Shown: in pieces, positions 26,730 to 35,300 of the stretch
How positions within the stretch are numbered: position 1 is the stretch's first letter
Layout of the letters: the number at the start of each line of letters is the position of its first letter
Assembly: GCA_022841625.1 (NCBI GenBank)
Contig: JALHRD010000015.1
Coordinates: 78,642 to 142,641 of the forward strand
Length of the DNA stretch: 64,000 nt
Origin: Xanthobacteraceae bacterium
GTDB taxonomy: Bacteria; Pseudomonadota; Alphaproteobacteria; Rhizobiales; Xanthobacteraceae
Direction of reading: 5' to 3'
Notes under the pieces: model-generated
Told to the model about the DNA's origin: nothing
Databases searched by the model: none
Seen by the model: only the letters and a program-made list of their open reading frames with translations
Made by a program: the position numbers and the translations under genes

Positions 26730-27235
26730 CGCACATCTCCCGCCATGCGGATGGAGGCAAGCTGGATGGCCTTGAGGATCAATGGATAGGTTCCGCAACG
26801 GCAGATATGACCATCCATGTGGCTGCGGATTTGCGCCTCGGTTGGCTTGGGATTTTGCGCCAGCAATTCGGCCGCCTTGATCGTCATTCCGTTGAAGCAG
26901 TAGCCGCACTGCGGCGCTTGTTGATCGACAAACGCCTGCGACAGCGGATGCAGCGCGGGCGGCTGCGGCAAACGCTTTTGCTCCGCATAGAGCGCTGGCA
27001 AGCCTTCGAGCGTCGTCACCGCCTTGCCGGCAACGTTGGAAACCGGCGTGACGCAGGCGCGAACCTCGACGCCATCGACCAACACCGAGCAGGACCCACA
27101 TTGCGCCAGGCCGCAACCGAAGCGGGGGCCGCGCAATGCAAGCTCATTCATCAGCACATAAAGCAACGGCGTGTCGGGACTCACCGACACCGCCTGTTCG
27201 CGCCCATTCACTTTGAGTTTGAAGCTATCAGTCAT
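26726..27235 (-). CDS. 2Fe-2S subunit of the molybdenum hydroxylase (IorA-like)
   Basis: A 169-residue iron-sulfur subunit with two [2Fe-2S] clusters. The plant-ferredoxin-type site uses C41, C46, C49 and C61 (GCGLAQCGSCS), and the second site uses C110, C113, C145 and C147 (CGYCFNGM, CRCGTY). This is the small subunit that passes electrons from the molybdopterin centre. It overlaps the large-subunit gene by four bases and is transcribed first. It follows a solute-binding protein gene by 150 bases. Confidence 0.95.
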   Translation of the reverse strand: MTDSFKLKVNGREQAVSVSPDTPLLYVLMNELALRGPRFGCGLAQCGSCSVLVDGVEVRACVTPVSNVAGKAVTTLEGLPALYAEQKRLPQPPALHPLSQAFVDQQAPQCGYCFNGMTIKAAELLAQNPKPTEAQIRSHMDGHICRCGTYPLILKAIQLASIRMAGDVR

Positions 27236-27385
27236 GCGGCTACCTCCCGTTTCTCTCGCGGGACTTACGCCCGCCTATTTCCGCGCATGTTACCGCGCCA
27301 TTTTCCGGCACGGGAGAGGGTCATGAAACATTTGTCCACTATTCGGATTGCCCAGACACCGCGCCGGATTGGATGCCGCGAGCAG

Positions 27386-28420
27386 TTATTTGCCGTTCAA
27401 CAATCCGATGACCCGATCGCTGACTTCCTTGGGCTGGTTCAGGATTTGCTTAATCGCACTATCCATTTCCGCGCCAGGAATATGGCTCGGTTCGATCTTG
27501 GCAATCCGGTTGGTCTCGCTCCGGAATGCCGGATCGTTGGCGAGACTGGCAAAAGCAGCCTGCAAGATCCTGATACGGTCCGGCGGCACGTTCGGCGACC
27601 CATAGAATGGCCGCGCCAGATCGATGATCGGGTTCACCATGGCAAACAATCGCCGATGCTTCTCGGGCACCACATCCATCGACCAGGGAACGTTCAGCTT
27701 GTCGAGCTCCGGATCGCGGCGACCGGCCACCTGCAAGGCGATCCGCACTTTGCCCTCCTGCATCATCTGAACCGGTCGCGAGCCCATGAAGCCAATGAGA
27801 TCGCCGCCGGACGCATGAACCTCCCCGCGTTCGACCGCGAGGTTGAGGTCGGTGTTACGATAGCCGTAGATGATATCCATATTGAGCGCGAAGGCTTCCT
27901 TCAGAAGCTCCGGCACCAAACCATAGCCGGTGGAGCCGCGCGCGGTGGCGCCGAATTTCAAAGTCTGCGGGCAGCGGCTGATCGCCTCAAAGGTCTGGCA
28001 CGGAAAATCCGTGCGCATCCAGAACACCACGGTTGCGCTGTAGAGATTGGCGATCCAGTTGAACTTGCTCAGGTCGAATCGGATATTGGGCTGCGAAATG
28101 GCGCGACTAAGCAGCCCGGAGGATCCCATGCCAATGGTCAGGCCGTCTGGTGCGGCAATGTTGGCAACATAATTGGCGCCAGCGATCGATTCCGGCGCGG
28201 GGATGTTCTGAGCCAGAACATTAGGCTTGCCGGGAACATGGTTGGCGAGATGGCGCGCAACCACGCGGCCCAGGATGTCCACGCCACTGCCCTCGCCGCT
28301 GCCGATAACGAGCCGGATGGTCTTGCCCTGATAGAAATCACTGGCCTTCACCACCGTGGACAGCCCGAATGCCGCCAACACACCGGCTGCCCATGCCAGC
28401 GCGCGCGTGCCAAGCATCAT
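27386..28420 (-). CDS. TTT-type solute-binding protein, diverged member
   Basis: A 344-residue exported binding protein, signal peptide to about residue 26 (TVVKASDFYQ). It has GVDILGRVVARHLANHVPGK and QNIPAPES where other members have NMPGAG, so the phosphate- or carboxylate-binding loop is altered. The two conserved cysteines of the 37-42 kb array are missing (GGDLIGF instead). GGAGG is 5 bases before the first of two ATGs (28420). It probably heads the minus-strand cluster with the hydroxylase, and its promoter faces the Bug gene at 28606 on the other strand. Confidence 0.85.
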   Translation of the reverse strand: MMLGTRALAWAAGVLAAFGLSTVVKASDFYQGKTIRLVIGSGEGSGVDILGRVVARHLANHVPGKPNVLAQNIPAPESIAGANYVANIAAPDGLTIGMGSSGLLSRAISQPNIRFDLSKFNWIANLYSATVVFWMRTDFPCQTFEAISRCPQTLKFGATARGSTGYGLVPELLKEAFALNMDIIYGYRNTDLNLAVERGEVHASGGDLIGFMGSRPVQMMQEGKVRIALQVAGRRDPELDKLNVPWSMDVVPEKHRRLFAMVNPIIDLARPFYGSPNVPPDRIRILQAAFASLANDPAFRSETNRIAKIEPSHIPGAEMDSAIKQILNQPKEVSDRVIGLLNGK

Positions 28421-28605
28421 GGTTGCCTCCGTTGTCACGTCCGAGCACCGCAATACGAAGAACGATATCCGGTTTTTGCCTGCAGACGAATGGTATTTGG
28501 GCCACGCAATCGGCGCCACGCGGCGTTCCGCCGCTCCTGCTGCCTGTTTCCCGAAGCAGATACAGCATACTATGCCCACATCCGGACGCGCCAAAAGGAT
28601 AGGCA

Positions 28606-29583
28606 ATGACATCATCCCGCCGGAAGTTCCTGCGTCTGGCAGCGGGCGCCACCGCCATCCCGATGTTTTCAAGATTCGCGGATGCGCAGACCTATCCATC
28701 GCGGCCGGTGCGCATCATCGTGGGCTTCGCCGCCGCCGGCGCTTCCGACATCGCCGCGCGCCTGATGGCGCAATGGCTCTCAGAGCGAATGGGCCAGCAA
28801 TTTGTGGTCGAGAACCGGCCGGGAGCGGGCGGCAACATCGCAACCGAGGCGGTCATACGTTCCGCACCGGACGGCCACACGCTGCTGCTCGTCGGGCCAC
28901 CGAACGCAATCAATGCAACTCTCTATGACAAGCTCAATTTCAATTTTCTGCGCGACATCGCCCCGGTTGCCAGCATCAACCGCGAGCCCAGCGTCGTTCA
29001 AGTAACGCCGTCGTTTCCGACGCATTCAATTGCTGAATTCATCGCCTATGCCAAGGCCAATCCGCGCAAAATCAGCCACGCATCGGCCGGTGCCGGCACC
29101 GCCGGACATATCGCGGGCGAGATGTTCAAGATGATGACCGGTGTCGAGATGGTGCATGTGCCCTATCGCGGCGGCGCGCCGGCCGTTACCGACCTCATTT
29201 CCGGCGTGGTGCATGTGATGTTCGGCAATGTGCTGACCTCGATCGAACAGGTCCGGGCCGGCAAGCTGCGTGCGCTTGCGGTCACGTCAGCGACGCGCCA
29301 CGACGCACTGCCCGGAATTCCGACCGTCAGCGAAGTCGTGCCGGGCTATGAAGCAACCTCGGTATATGGCATCGGCGCGCCGGCGGGCACGCCGCCCGCG
29401 ATCATCGAAAGACTTAACCGGGAGATCAATGCGGGTCTCGCGGATCCAAAGATCAGGGCCCGGCTCGCCGACCTTGGCTCCTCGGCATTTGCCACATCGC
29501 CCACGGAATACGCGCAATTTATCGCCGCCGAAACGGAGCGGCTGGGCAAAGTGGTGAAGTTTTCCGGCGCAAAGGTCGAATGA
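28606..29583 (+). CDS. Bug/TctC-family solute-binding protein with twin-arginine-like leader
   Basis: A 325-residue binding protein. The leader SSRRKFLRLAAGATAIPM looks like a Tat signal, unusual for this family, with cleavage near FADAQ. The mature part shows YPSRPVRIIVGFAAAGASD, VVENRPGAGGN, APDGHTLLLV and the second-lobe HVPYRGGAP. It is followed by VOC and SDR genes on the same strand and may import their substrate. AAAGGATAGGCA before the ATG supports the start. The ligand is unknown. Confidence 0.9.
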   Translation: MTSSRRKFLRLAAGATAIPMFSRFADAQTYPSRPVRIIVGFAAAGASDIAARLMAQWLSERMGQQFVVENRPGAGGNIATEAVIRSAPDGHTLLLVGPPNAINATLYDKLNFNFLRDIAPVASINREPSVVQVTPSFPTHSIAEFIAYAKANPRKISHASAGAGTAGHIAGEMFKMMTGVEMVHVPYRGGAPAVTDLISGVVHVMFGNVLTSIEQVRAGKLRALAVTSATRHDALPGIPTVSEVVPGYEATSVYGIGAPAGTPPAIIERLNREINAGLADPKIRARLADLGSSAFATSPTEYAQFIAAETERLGKVVKFSGAKVE

Positions 29584-29665
29584 CCGGAGCGCCGGATTGC
29601 GAGCGCGGCAAGAGCCCACTATTCTCGCATCAATCGGCGCGCGCGATTACCAGAAAGGCACTGCC

Positions 29666-30139
29666 ATGGATGTGGAACCCGTTATCGTCGTCAACCAGGG
29701 CTATGTCAGCAAGACCGACGCCCCGAAGGTCAGCGCGTCCGACCGGATCAACACCAAGGGCATCCTGCATTTCACCATCGGCGTACGCGACCATATCGCC
29801 GCCGCCAAATTCTATTCCGACCTGCTAAGCTGCAGGATCTCGCGCACCAACGAGCGCTATGCGTTCATGGAATGTGGCGGCACCTATTTTGTGCTCGCCA
29901 AGATTCCGCATCACGTCAATCCAAACTATCCGGACGAGGACGCTCACCATCATGCGTTCCTGGTCGAAAAGGACGAGTTCGACCGCGCGATGGAAATCAT
30001 CAAGGCGCGCGGCATTCGGCTGGTGAAATATTCCGACGAGAACCACCGCAGTTTCCCGGGCCGCCACGCCTATATTCATGACGCCGACGGGAATTGCATC
30101 GAGATCTGCTATCTCTACGAGGATGGCGAAGGCCGGTAG
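29666..30139 (+). CDS. VOC (glyoxalase/dioxygenase) superfamily protein
   Basis: A 157-residue vicinal-oxygen-chelate protein. Metal-ligand-like residues appear in GILHFTIGVRD (His), HHHAFLVEK (His) and DADGNCIEICYL (Glu), the usual VOC pattern. Such proteins are small dioxygenases, isomerases or resistance proteins. The ATG at 29666 begins the family-like part, 82 bases after the Bug gene. It directly precedes the SDR gene with no gap, so they share a transcript. The substrate is unknown; a catabolic step for the imported compound is likely but inferred. Confidence 0.85.
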   Translation: MDVEPVIVVNQGYVSKTDAPKVSASDRINTKGILHFTIGVRDHIAAAKFYSDLLSCRISRTNERYAFMECGGTYFVLAKIPHHVNPNYPDEDAHHHAFLVEKDEFDRAMEIIKARGIRLVKYSDENHRSFPGRHAYIHDADGNCIEICYLYEDGEGR

Positions 30140-30985
30140 GTGGCGACCGCTCTGGCCCCCATGTCCTCGGCAACCACGGCCGCGCATCCTTCGATCGCAG
30201 GACGCGCGGTGATCGTCACCGGCGGAAGTCGCGGCCTTGGACGCGCGATGGTGCTGGGGCTCGCGCAAGCCGGCGCGCGGGTCGCGATCGTCGCGCGGGG
30301 GGAAAGCGCTCCGCTCACCGAAACATTGGCGCAGGTTAAGGCGATTGGTGCCGGGTCGAACGTCTTCAGAGCGCTCGGCGATCTGCGCAACCCGCCAGAC
30401 TGCGAGCGCATGATCGCGGAGATCCTAGCCGCGTTTGGCCGGATCGACGTTCTGGTCAACAATGCCGGCGTTCCCAATGTCGGACCCGGCGCACCGTTCT
30501 GGCAGGTCGACGTGGAGCAGTGGCAGCGCATCGCGCACACCAACACCGACGGGGTGTTCTTTATCACGCACGCGGTCGCCCCGATCATGATCGCGCAGAA
30601 ATTCGGCAAGATCGTCAACGTATCGACCAGCGACCGCACGATGGTACGCAAGAATTTTTCGCCCTATGGGCCATCGAAGGCCTTTCTGGAGGCGGCCTCG
30701 CGGGTGTGGGCGCAGGACCTCGCCGGCACCGGCGTGACGGTGAACGTGCTGCTGCCGGGCGGTGTCGTCGATACGGCGGCGGACGTGACCGGGGTTCCGA
30801 CGCCGGGACGAAGCTTTCAGCCGGCCTCGGTCATGGTGCCGCCATTGCTGTGGCTCGCCTCCGATGAATCAAACACACACAATGGCGAACGCTTTGTCGC
30901 CAGCCGCTGGAACGAAAGCCTTTCGCTACCGGAGCGGATCGCAGCGGCACGGGACAGCGGCACGGACGCGCCGAGGATTATGTAA
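30140..30985 (+). CDS. Short-chain dehydrogenase/reductase
   Basis: A 281-residue NAD(P)-dependent oxidoreductase. The glycine motif VTGGSRGLG is near residues 25-33, NNAG near 110, and the catalytic Ser, Tyr and Lys lie in VNVSTSD and YGPSK. The C-terminal extension (SRWNESLSLPERIA) is somewhat longer than in minimal SDRs. The GTG at 30140 immediately follows the VOC stop; an ATG at 30161 is an alternative start. The operon Bug-VOC-SDR suggests a small degradative pathway. It is convergent with the acyl-CoA synthetase gene (11-base gap). Confidence 0.92.
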   Translation: MATALAPMSSATTAAHPSIAGRAVIVTGGSRGLGRAMVLGLAQAGARVAIVARGESAPLTETLAQVKAIGAGSNVFRALGDLRNPPDCERMIAEILAAFGRIDVLVNNAGVPNVGPGAPFWQVDVEQWQRIAHTNTDGVFFITHAVAPIMIAQKFGKIVNVSTSDRTMVRKNFSPYGPSKAFLEAASRVWAQDLAGTGVTVNVLLPGGVVDTAADVTGVPTPGRSFQPASVMVPPLLWLASDESNTHNGERFVASRWNESLSLPERIAAARDSGTDAPRIM

Positions 30986-30996
30986 ATAATCTCGCT

Positions 30997-32919
30997 CTAT
31001 GGCCCACCGACACCCCGCCCCTTCAACGCCGCGCCGATTTCGTCGAGCACCGCCGGATCGTCGATGGTCGCCGGCATGGTCCAAGGCTGGCTATCGGCAA
31101 TCTTCTTGATGGTGCCGCGCAATATTTTTCCGGAACGCGTCTTTGGCAGCCGCGCCACCACGATTGCGAGTTTGAACGAGGCCACCGGGCCGATCTTTTC
31201 GCGGATCAACCCGCAGCACTCCTGTTCGATCTCCGTCGCCGGGCGATTGACACCGGCCTTGAGCACCACAAAACCAGCCGGCACCTCGCCTTTGAGCGCG
31301 TCGGCAATACCGACGACCGCGCATTCGGCCACGTCGCGATGCGCCGCCAGCACTTCCTCCATGCCGCCGGTCGAAAGACGGTGCCCCGCAACATTGATGA
31401 TGTCGTCGGTGCGGCCCATGACATAAACCAGACCGTCGTCATCCTTGAAACCGGCATCGGCGGTTTTGTAATAGCCGGGAAATTCCGCGAGATAGCTTTC
31501 CTTGAAACGCTCGTCCTGTTGCCACAGCGTCGGCAGACACGACGGCGGCAGCGGCAGCTTGAGCACAATGGAACCCATCGTATCGGCGGCCAACTCCTTG
31601 CATTGCTCGTCGACAATCCGCACGTCATAACCCGGCATCGGCACACCGGCCGCGCCTGGTTTTGCCGCCAGCAATCCAAGACCCAGCGGGTTGCCGGCAA
31701 TCGCCCAGCCGGTTTCGGTCTGCCACCAGTGATCGATCACCGGCACGCCGAGCAGATTTTGCGCCCACGTTACCGTGTCCGGATCGGCCCGTTCGCCCGC
31801 TAGAAACAGCGCCCGGAAATGCTTGAGATCGTATTGCGACACGAACTTGCCTTGCGGGTCTTCCTTCTTGATGGCGCGAAAAGCGGTCGGCGCGGTGAAC
31901 AAAGTCGCGCAGTGATATTCGGAAATCACGCGCCAGAACGCGCCGGCGTCGGGCGTGCCGACCGGCTTGCCTTCATACAGGATCGACGAGCAGCCATAGA
32001 TCAGCGGCGCATAAACAATATAACTGTGGCCGACCACCCAGCCGACATCGGACGCCGCCCAGTACACTTCGCCGGGCCGCATGCCGTATAGATTTTTCAT
32101 CGACCAGTTAAGCGCGACCATGTGGCCGCCATTATCGCGCACCACGCCCTTGGGGATGCCGGTGGTGCCGGATGTGTAAAGGATGTAGAGCGGATCGGTG
32201 GCGGCGAGCGGAACGCAGTCCCATACCGACTTCGCGAAGACGATGGCGTTATCGCGCAACGCCTTCCAGTCATGATCGCGGCCCGCAACCATCTCTGCGA
32301 CGGCCTGCGGCCGCTGCAGGATGAGGCAGGCGACAGGCTTATGCGCGGCGAGCGCAATCGCTGCGTCGAGCAATGGCTTGTATTTTACGATCCGACCGGG
32401 CTCCAGCCCGCAGCTTGCCGACAGGATGACTTTCGGGCGGGCGTCGTCAATGCGGGCTGCAAGCTCGCCCGCCGCGAAGCCGCCAAACACCACCGAATGC
32501 ACCGCGCCGATCCGCGCGCAGGCCAGCATGCCGATCACCGCTTCCGGCACCATCGGCATATAGAGAACGACCCGGTCGCCCTTCTCCACTCCGAAATCGC
32601 GCAACAGCGCCGCCAGAACCTGCACCTCGGTGAGCAGCAGATCATAGGTGAGGATGCGCTTTTCGCCCGCCAAAGGTGAATCGTAGATGATCGCGGGTTG
32701 CGCCCCGCGTCCGCGCATCACATGACGATCGACCGCATTCCAGCAGGTGTTGCAAACCGCATCGGGAAACCAGCGCCCATACACGCCGGCGTCCGGATCG
32801 AAAATCCGCTTGGGCGGCTCATACCAGTCGAGATCGCGGGCGACCTCCGCCCAGAACCCCTCCGGATTGGCGCACCAATGCCGGTATTCGTCGTGGTAGC
32901 GCGTGCCGCGGACGTCCAT
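30997..32919 (-). CDS. Acetyl/propionyl-CoA synthetase family ligase (PrpE-like)
   Basis: A 640-residue AMP-forming acyl-CoA ligase. Evidence: the acetate/propionate ligase N-terminus (YHDEYRHWCANPEGFWAEVA, WFPDAVCNTCWNAVDRHV), the P-loop YTSGTTGIPKGVVRDNGGH, the adenylate-binding WWQTETGW, and the hinge and catalytic lysine region TRSGKILRG. In PrpE enzymes the substrate is propionate, but related ligases take other short acids, so the assignment stops at family level. The ATG at 32919 has GGAGTGACCCC upstream; the GTG at 32943 is less likely. The catalytic lysine sits near the C-terminus as expected. Confidence 0.9.
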   Translation of the reverse strand: MDVRGTRYHDEYRHWCANPEGFWAEVARDLDWYEPPKRIFDPDAGVYGRWFPDAVCNTCWNAVDRHVMRGRGAQPAIIYDSPLAGEKRILTYDLLLTEVQVLAALLRDFGVEKGDRVVLYMPMVPEAVIGMLACARIGAVHSVVFGGFAAGELAARIDDARPKVILSASCGLEPGRIVKYKPLLDAAIALAAHKPVACLILQRPQAVAEMVAGRDHDWKALRDNAIVFAKSVWDCVPLAATDPLYILYTSGTTGIPKGVVRDNGGHMVALNWSMKNLYGMRPGEVYWAASDVGWVVGHSYIVYAPLIYGCSSILYEGKPVGTPDAGAFWRVISEYHCATLFTAPTAFRAIKKEDPQGKFVSQYDLKHFRALFLAGERADPDTVTWAQNLLGVPVIDHWWQTETGWAIAGNPLGLGLLAAKPGAAGVPMPGYDVRIVDEQCKELAADTMGSIVLKLPLPPSCLPTLWQQDERFKESYLAEFPGYYKTADAGFKDDDGLVYVMGRTDDIINVAGHRLSTGGMEEVLAAHRDVAECAVVGIADALKGEVPAGFVVLKAGVNRPATEIEQECCGLIREKIGPVASFKLAIVVARLPKTRSGKILRGTIKKIADSQPWTMPATIDDPAVLDEIGAALKGRGVGGP

Positions 32920-33046
32920 GGGGTCACTCCGATGCGTAATCACGCAGCGATTTTGTTATTTTATCACGTCGCCAAGATTGTCATTGTGTAATCGCGCTTT
33001 TGCAAGCCGCCGGACCTGACACTTTAGAAGGACTTAAGAACCATTC

Positions 33047-34240
33047 ATGCGAGATTGGAATTGCGTTGTCATTGTCGGGGCTGGCCCGGTCGGTTTGATC
33101 TCGGCGGTCTGCCTGGCCCAGTCCGGAATCCCCTCGATCCTCCTAGAAGCTTCGCCGACCACGCCGCGCGACTTACGCGCTTCGACCGTTCATCCGCCGA
33201 CCCTCGACATGCTGGACGAGATTGGCGTTGCGGACGATTACATCAAGCTCGGCATCATTACCGAATGCTGGCAGTTGATCCACCTCCGCACCCGTGAGCG
33301 CGTGCGGTTCGACCTGTCCGCGATCAAAGACCACACGCGGCATCCCTACCGCCTGCAATGCGAACAGTACAACCTCATGCCAATCCTGTTCGAGCGCGCG
33401 CGCGTGTGCGGCCTGGTCGATATTCATTTGGGAGCGGAGGTAACCGAGATCACCCAAGACGAAGACTGGGTGGTCGCACACGCAACCCAAGATGGCGAGC
33501 CGCGGGCGTTCGGGGGCCGCTATCTCGTCGGCGCTGACGGCGCCCACAGCATCGTGCGCCGCAGTCTGGGACTTCCATTCGAGGGCTTCACCTACGATCA
33601 TTCGACCACCTTGATCACGACGCCGTTCCGTTTCGAGAACGAAATTCCGGAACTGGTCGGCGCCAACTACACCTGGACCCCGCTTGACGCCGGCAGCATG
33701 TTCCGGCTGCGTGACGAATGGCGCTGCACGTTTTATCCGCGGCCCGGAGAGGCCGACGTTGAACTGACCGACGATGTCATCGAATCGCGCATGCAAGGCA
33801 TCCTCACGCGTCCTGCGCCCTATTCAGTGCGGGAGAAGCGAACTTATAAAATCCACCAGCGCATCGTGCCGGACTATCGCCAAGGCCGCATCGTGCTCGC
33901 TGGCGACGCCGCCCATGTCACGCCGCCGACCGGCGGCCTCGGCATGAATGGCGGCATTCACGACGCCGTCAACCTCGCAGACAAACTCGCGCGCATATTC
34001 AAGGGCGAGAGCGACGGCTTGCTCGATCTCTATACCCGTCAGCGCCGGCCGGTGGCGGTGGCCGAAATCCTGGCGCAATCGCATCAAAACCGCATCCGCA
34101 TGCAGCTCTGGGATCCCGAGCAGCGCAAGGAAGTGATGACGCATATGCGCGGCATCGCGGCTGATCCTGAGCGATCGAAACAGATGCTGCTACGGACCTC
34201 GATGATCGAAGGCCTGCGGCAGGCGGCGGCGGTGCAGTGA
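33047..34240 (+). CDS. FAD-dependent aromatic monooxygenase
   Basis: A 397-residue class A flavoprotein monooxygenase resembling 3-(3-hydroxyphenyl)propionate or p-hydroxybenzoate hydroxylases. The dinucleotide-binding GAGPVG is at residues 11-16, the DG motif VGADGAHSIVRR is present, and the GD motif LAGDAAHVTPPTGGLGMNGG binds FAD and ribityl. The enzyme should use NAD(P)H and oxygen to hydroxylate a phenolic or related substrate in the cytosol. It precedes a TauE-like exporter and an acyl-CoA ligase, suggesting a catabolic block. The substrate is unknown. Confidence 0.9.
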   Translation: MRDWNCVVIVGAGPVGLISAVCLAQSGIPSILLEASPTTPRDLRASTVHPPTLDMLDEIGVADDYIKLGIITECWQLIHLRTRERVRFDLSAIKDHTRHPYRLQCEQYNLMPILFERARVCGLVDIHLGAEVTEITQDEDWVVAHATQDGEPRAFGGRYLVGADGAHSIVRRSLGLPFEGFTYDHSTTLITTPFRFENEIPELVGANYTWTPLDAGSMFRLRDEWRCTFYPRPGEADVELTDDVIESRMQGILTRPAPYSVREKRTYKIHQRIVPDYRQGRIVLAGDAAHVTPPTGGLGMNGGIHDAVNLADKLARIFKGESDGLLDLYTRQRRPVAVAEILAQSHQNRIRMQLWDPEQRKEVMTHMRGIAADPERSKQMLLRTSMIEGLRQAAAVQ

Positions 34241-34275
34241 CCTGGACATACCGGGACGGCCCAAAGGGCCGGGCT

Positions 34276-34312
34276 CGGAATCCATAACTCCGGTCTGCGA
34301 TGATGGATTCCG
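34276..34312. repeat. REP-like inverted repeat between monooxygenase and TauE genes
   Basis: Ten-base arms CGGAATCCAT and ATGGATTCCG flank a 17-base spacer, next to a second small palindrome (CGGCCC AAA GGGCCG). The composition matches the dispersed GGATTCCGGG-type repeats often scattered in Bradyrhizobium-like genomes (from memory). It is the only clear copy I see here. Confidence 0.5.
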
Positions 34313-34466
34313 GGTTCGCGGGTCAATGCCCGCGCCCCGTAATAACCGCACCCAAAATTCATTGCCGGCATGCGCTGAAACGGGTGGCGCCGGGCACCGC
34401 CTTCCCTATACATGCAGCCTACGACACACGGGGCTTCTTGCCCTCAAGTCCGGCCGCTCCCTCCAC

Positions 34467-35231
34467 ATGTCCGTCATCACCGATCCACTGTTCTATCTTT
34501 TGGCGATTCCAGCCATCACGATCCTGGGCCTTGGCAAGGGCGGCTTTTCCGGCATTGGCATGATCTCGACGCCGCTCATCGCTCTGTCGATCCCGCCACT
34601 GCAGGCCGCCGCCATCGTCCAGCCCATTCTGATCGTGCAGGATGCAATCTCGGCCTGGGTCTACCGCCGCGACTACAGCGCGTGGAACCTGAAAGTGTTG
34701 TTGGTCGGCGGCGTTGTTGGCGTTGGCGCAGCCTGGTTTCTCGCGACTTATCTGAACGACTCCCATGTTCGGATCATGGTGGGCGTGATCGGCGTCAGCT
34801 TCGTGCTCTACACCTGGTTGGGCCGGGTGCCGGCGGAACCGAGGCGACCGCATGCCGCCACCGGCGTATTCTGCGGCGCATTGGCCGGCTTCACCTCGAC
34901 GTTAGCGCAGGCCGGCGCGCCGCCCTATCAGGTGTTCATGCTGCCGCAAAAGCTCAACAAGATGACACTGGTTGGCACCACGCTGATTTTCTTCGCCGCG
35001 CTGAACTGGATGAAAATCGCAGCCTATTCCGCGCTCGGCCAATTCACCCTGGAAACGCTGGCGACTTCGGCACTGCTCATGCCGCTTGCTGTCGCCACCA
35101 ATTTTTTCGGCATCTGGCTGGTGCGGCGAGTTCCAAACGCAACGTTCTACAAAATTGCCTATGTGTTTATGTTCCTGATCTCACTGGAGCTGATCAGGAG
35201 CGGCGTGCTGGACGTAATGCGCGGCGCATGA
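34467..35231 (+). CDS. TauE/SafE family membrane exporter
   Basis: A 254-residue inner-membrane protein with about eight helices in two repeats. GLGKGGFSGIGMISTPLIAL at residues 18-37 and AGFTSTLAQAGAPPYQVFMLP near 145 are the duplicated family motifs. Members export sulfite, sulfoacetate or organic anions. The ATG at 34467 is the family start; upstream in-frame residues are unrelated. It is between a flavin monooxygenase and an acyl-CoA ligase, so it may move an organic acid or sulfonate linked to that pathway (inference). Confidence 0.9.
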   Translation: MSVITDPLFYLLAIPAITILGLGKGGFSGIGMISTPLIALSIPPLQAAAIVQPILIVQDAISAWVYRRDYSAWNLKVLLVGGVVGVGAAWFLATYLNDSHVRIMVGVIGVSFVLYTWLGRVPAEPRRPHAATGVFCGALAGFTSTLAQAGAPPYQVFMLPQKLNKMTLVGTTLIFFAALNWMKIAAYSALGQFTLETLATSALLMPLAVATNFFGIWLVRRVPNATFYKIAYVFMFLISLELIRSGVLDVMRGA

Positions 35232-35300
35232 ACGCAAGCAATTGATCCGGACCGGCACTCCTGGCAAGTTTGACTGAGCCGAAGGAACAAGGACCATGCG

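Noticed and set aside
26807..28609. 600-codon open frame on the plus strand opposite the hydroxylase and binding protein genes
   Set aside because: Antisense to the 2Fe-2S subunit and solute-binding gene; no recognisable motif.
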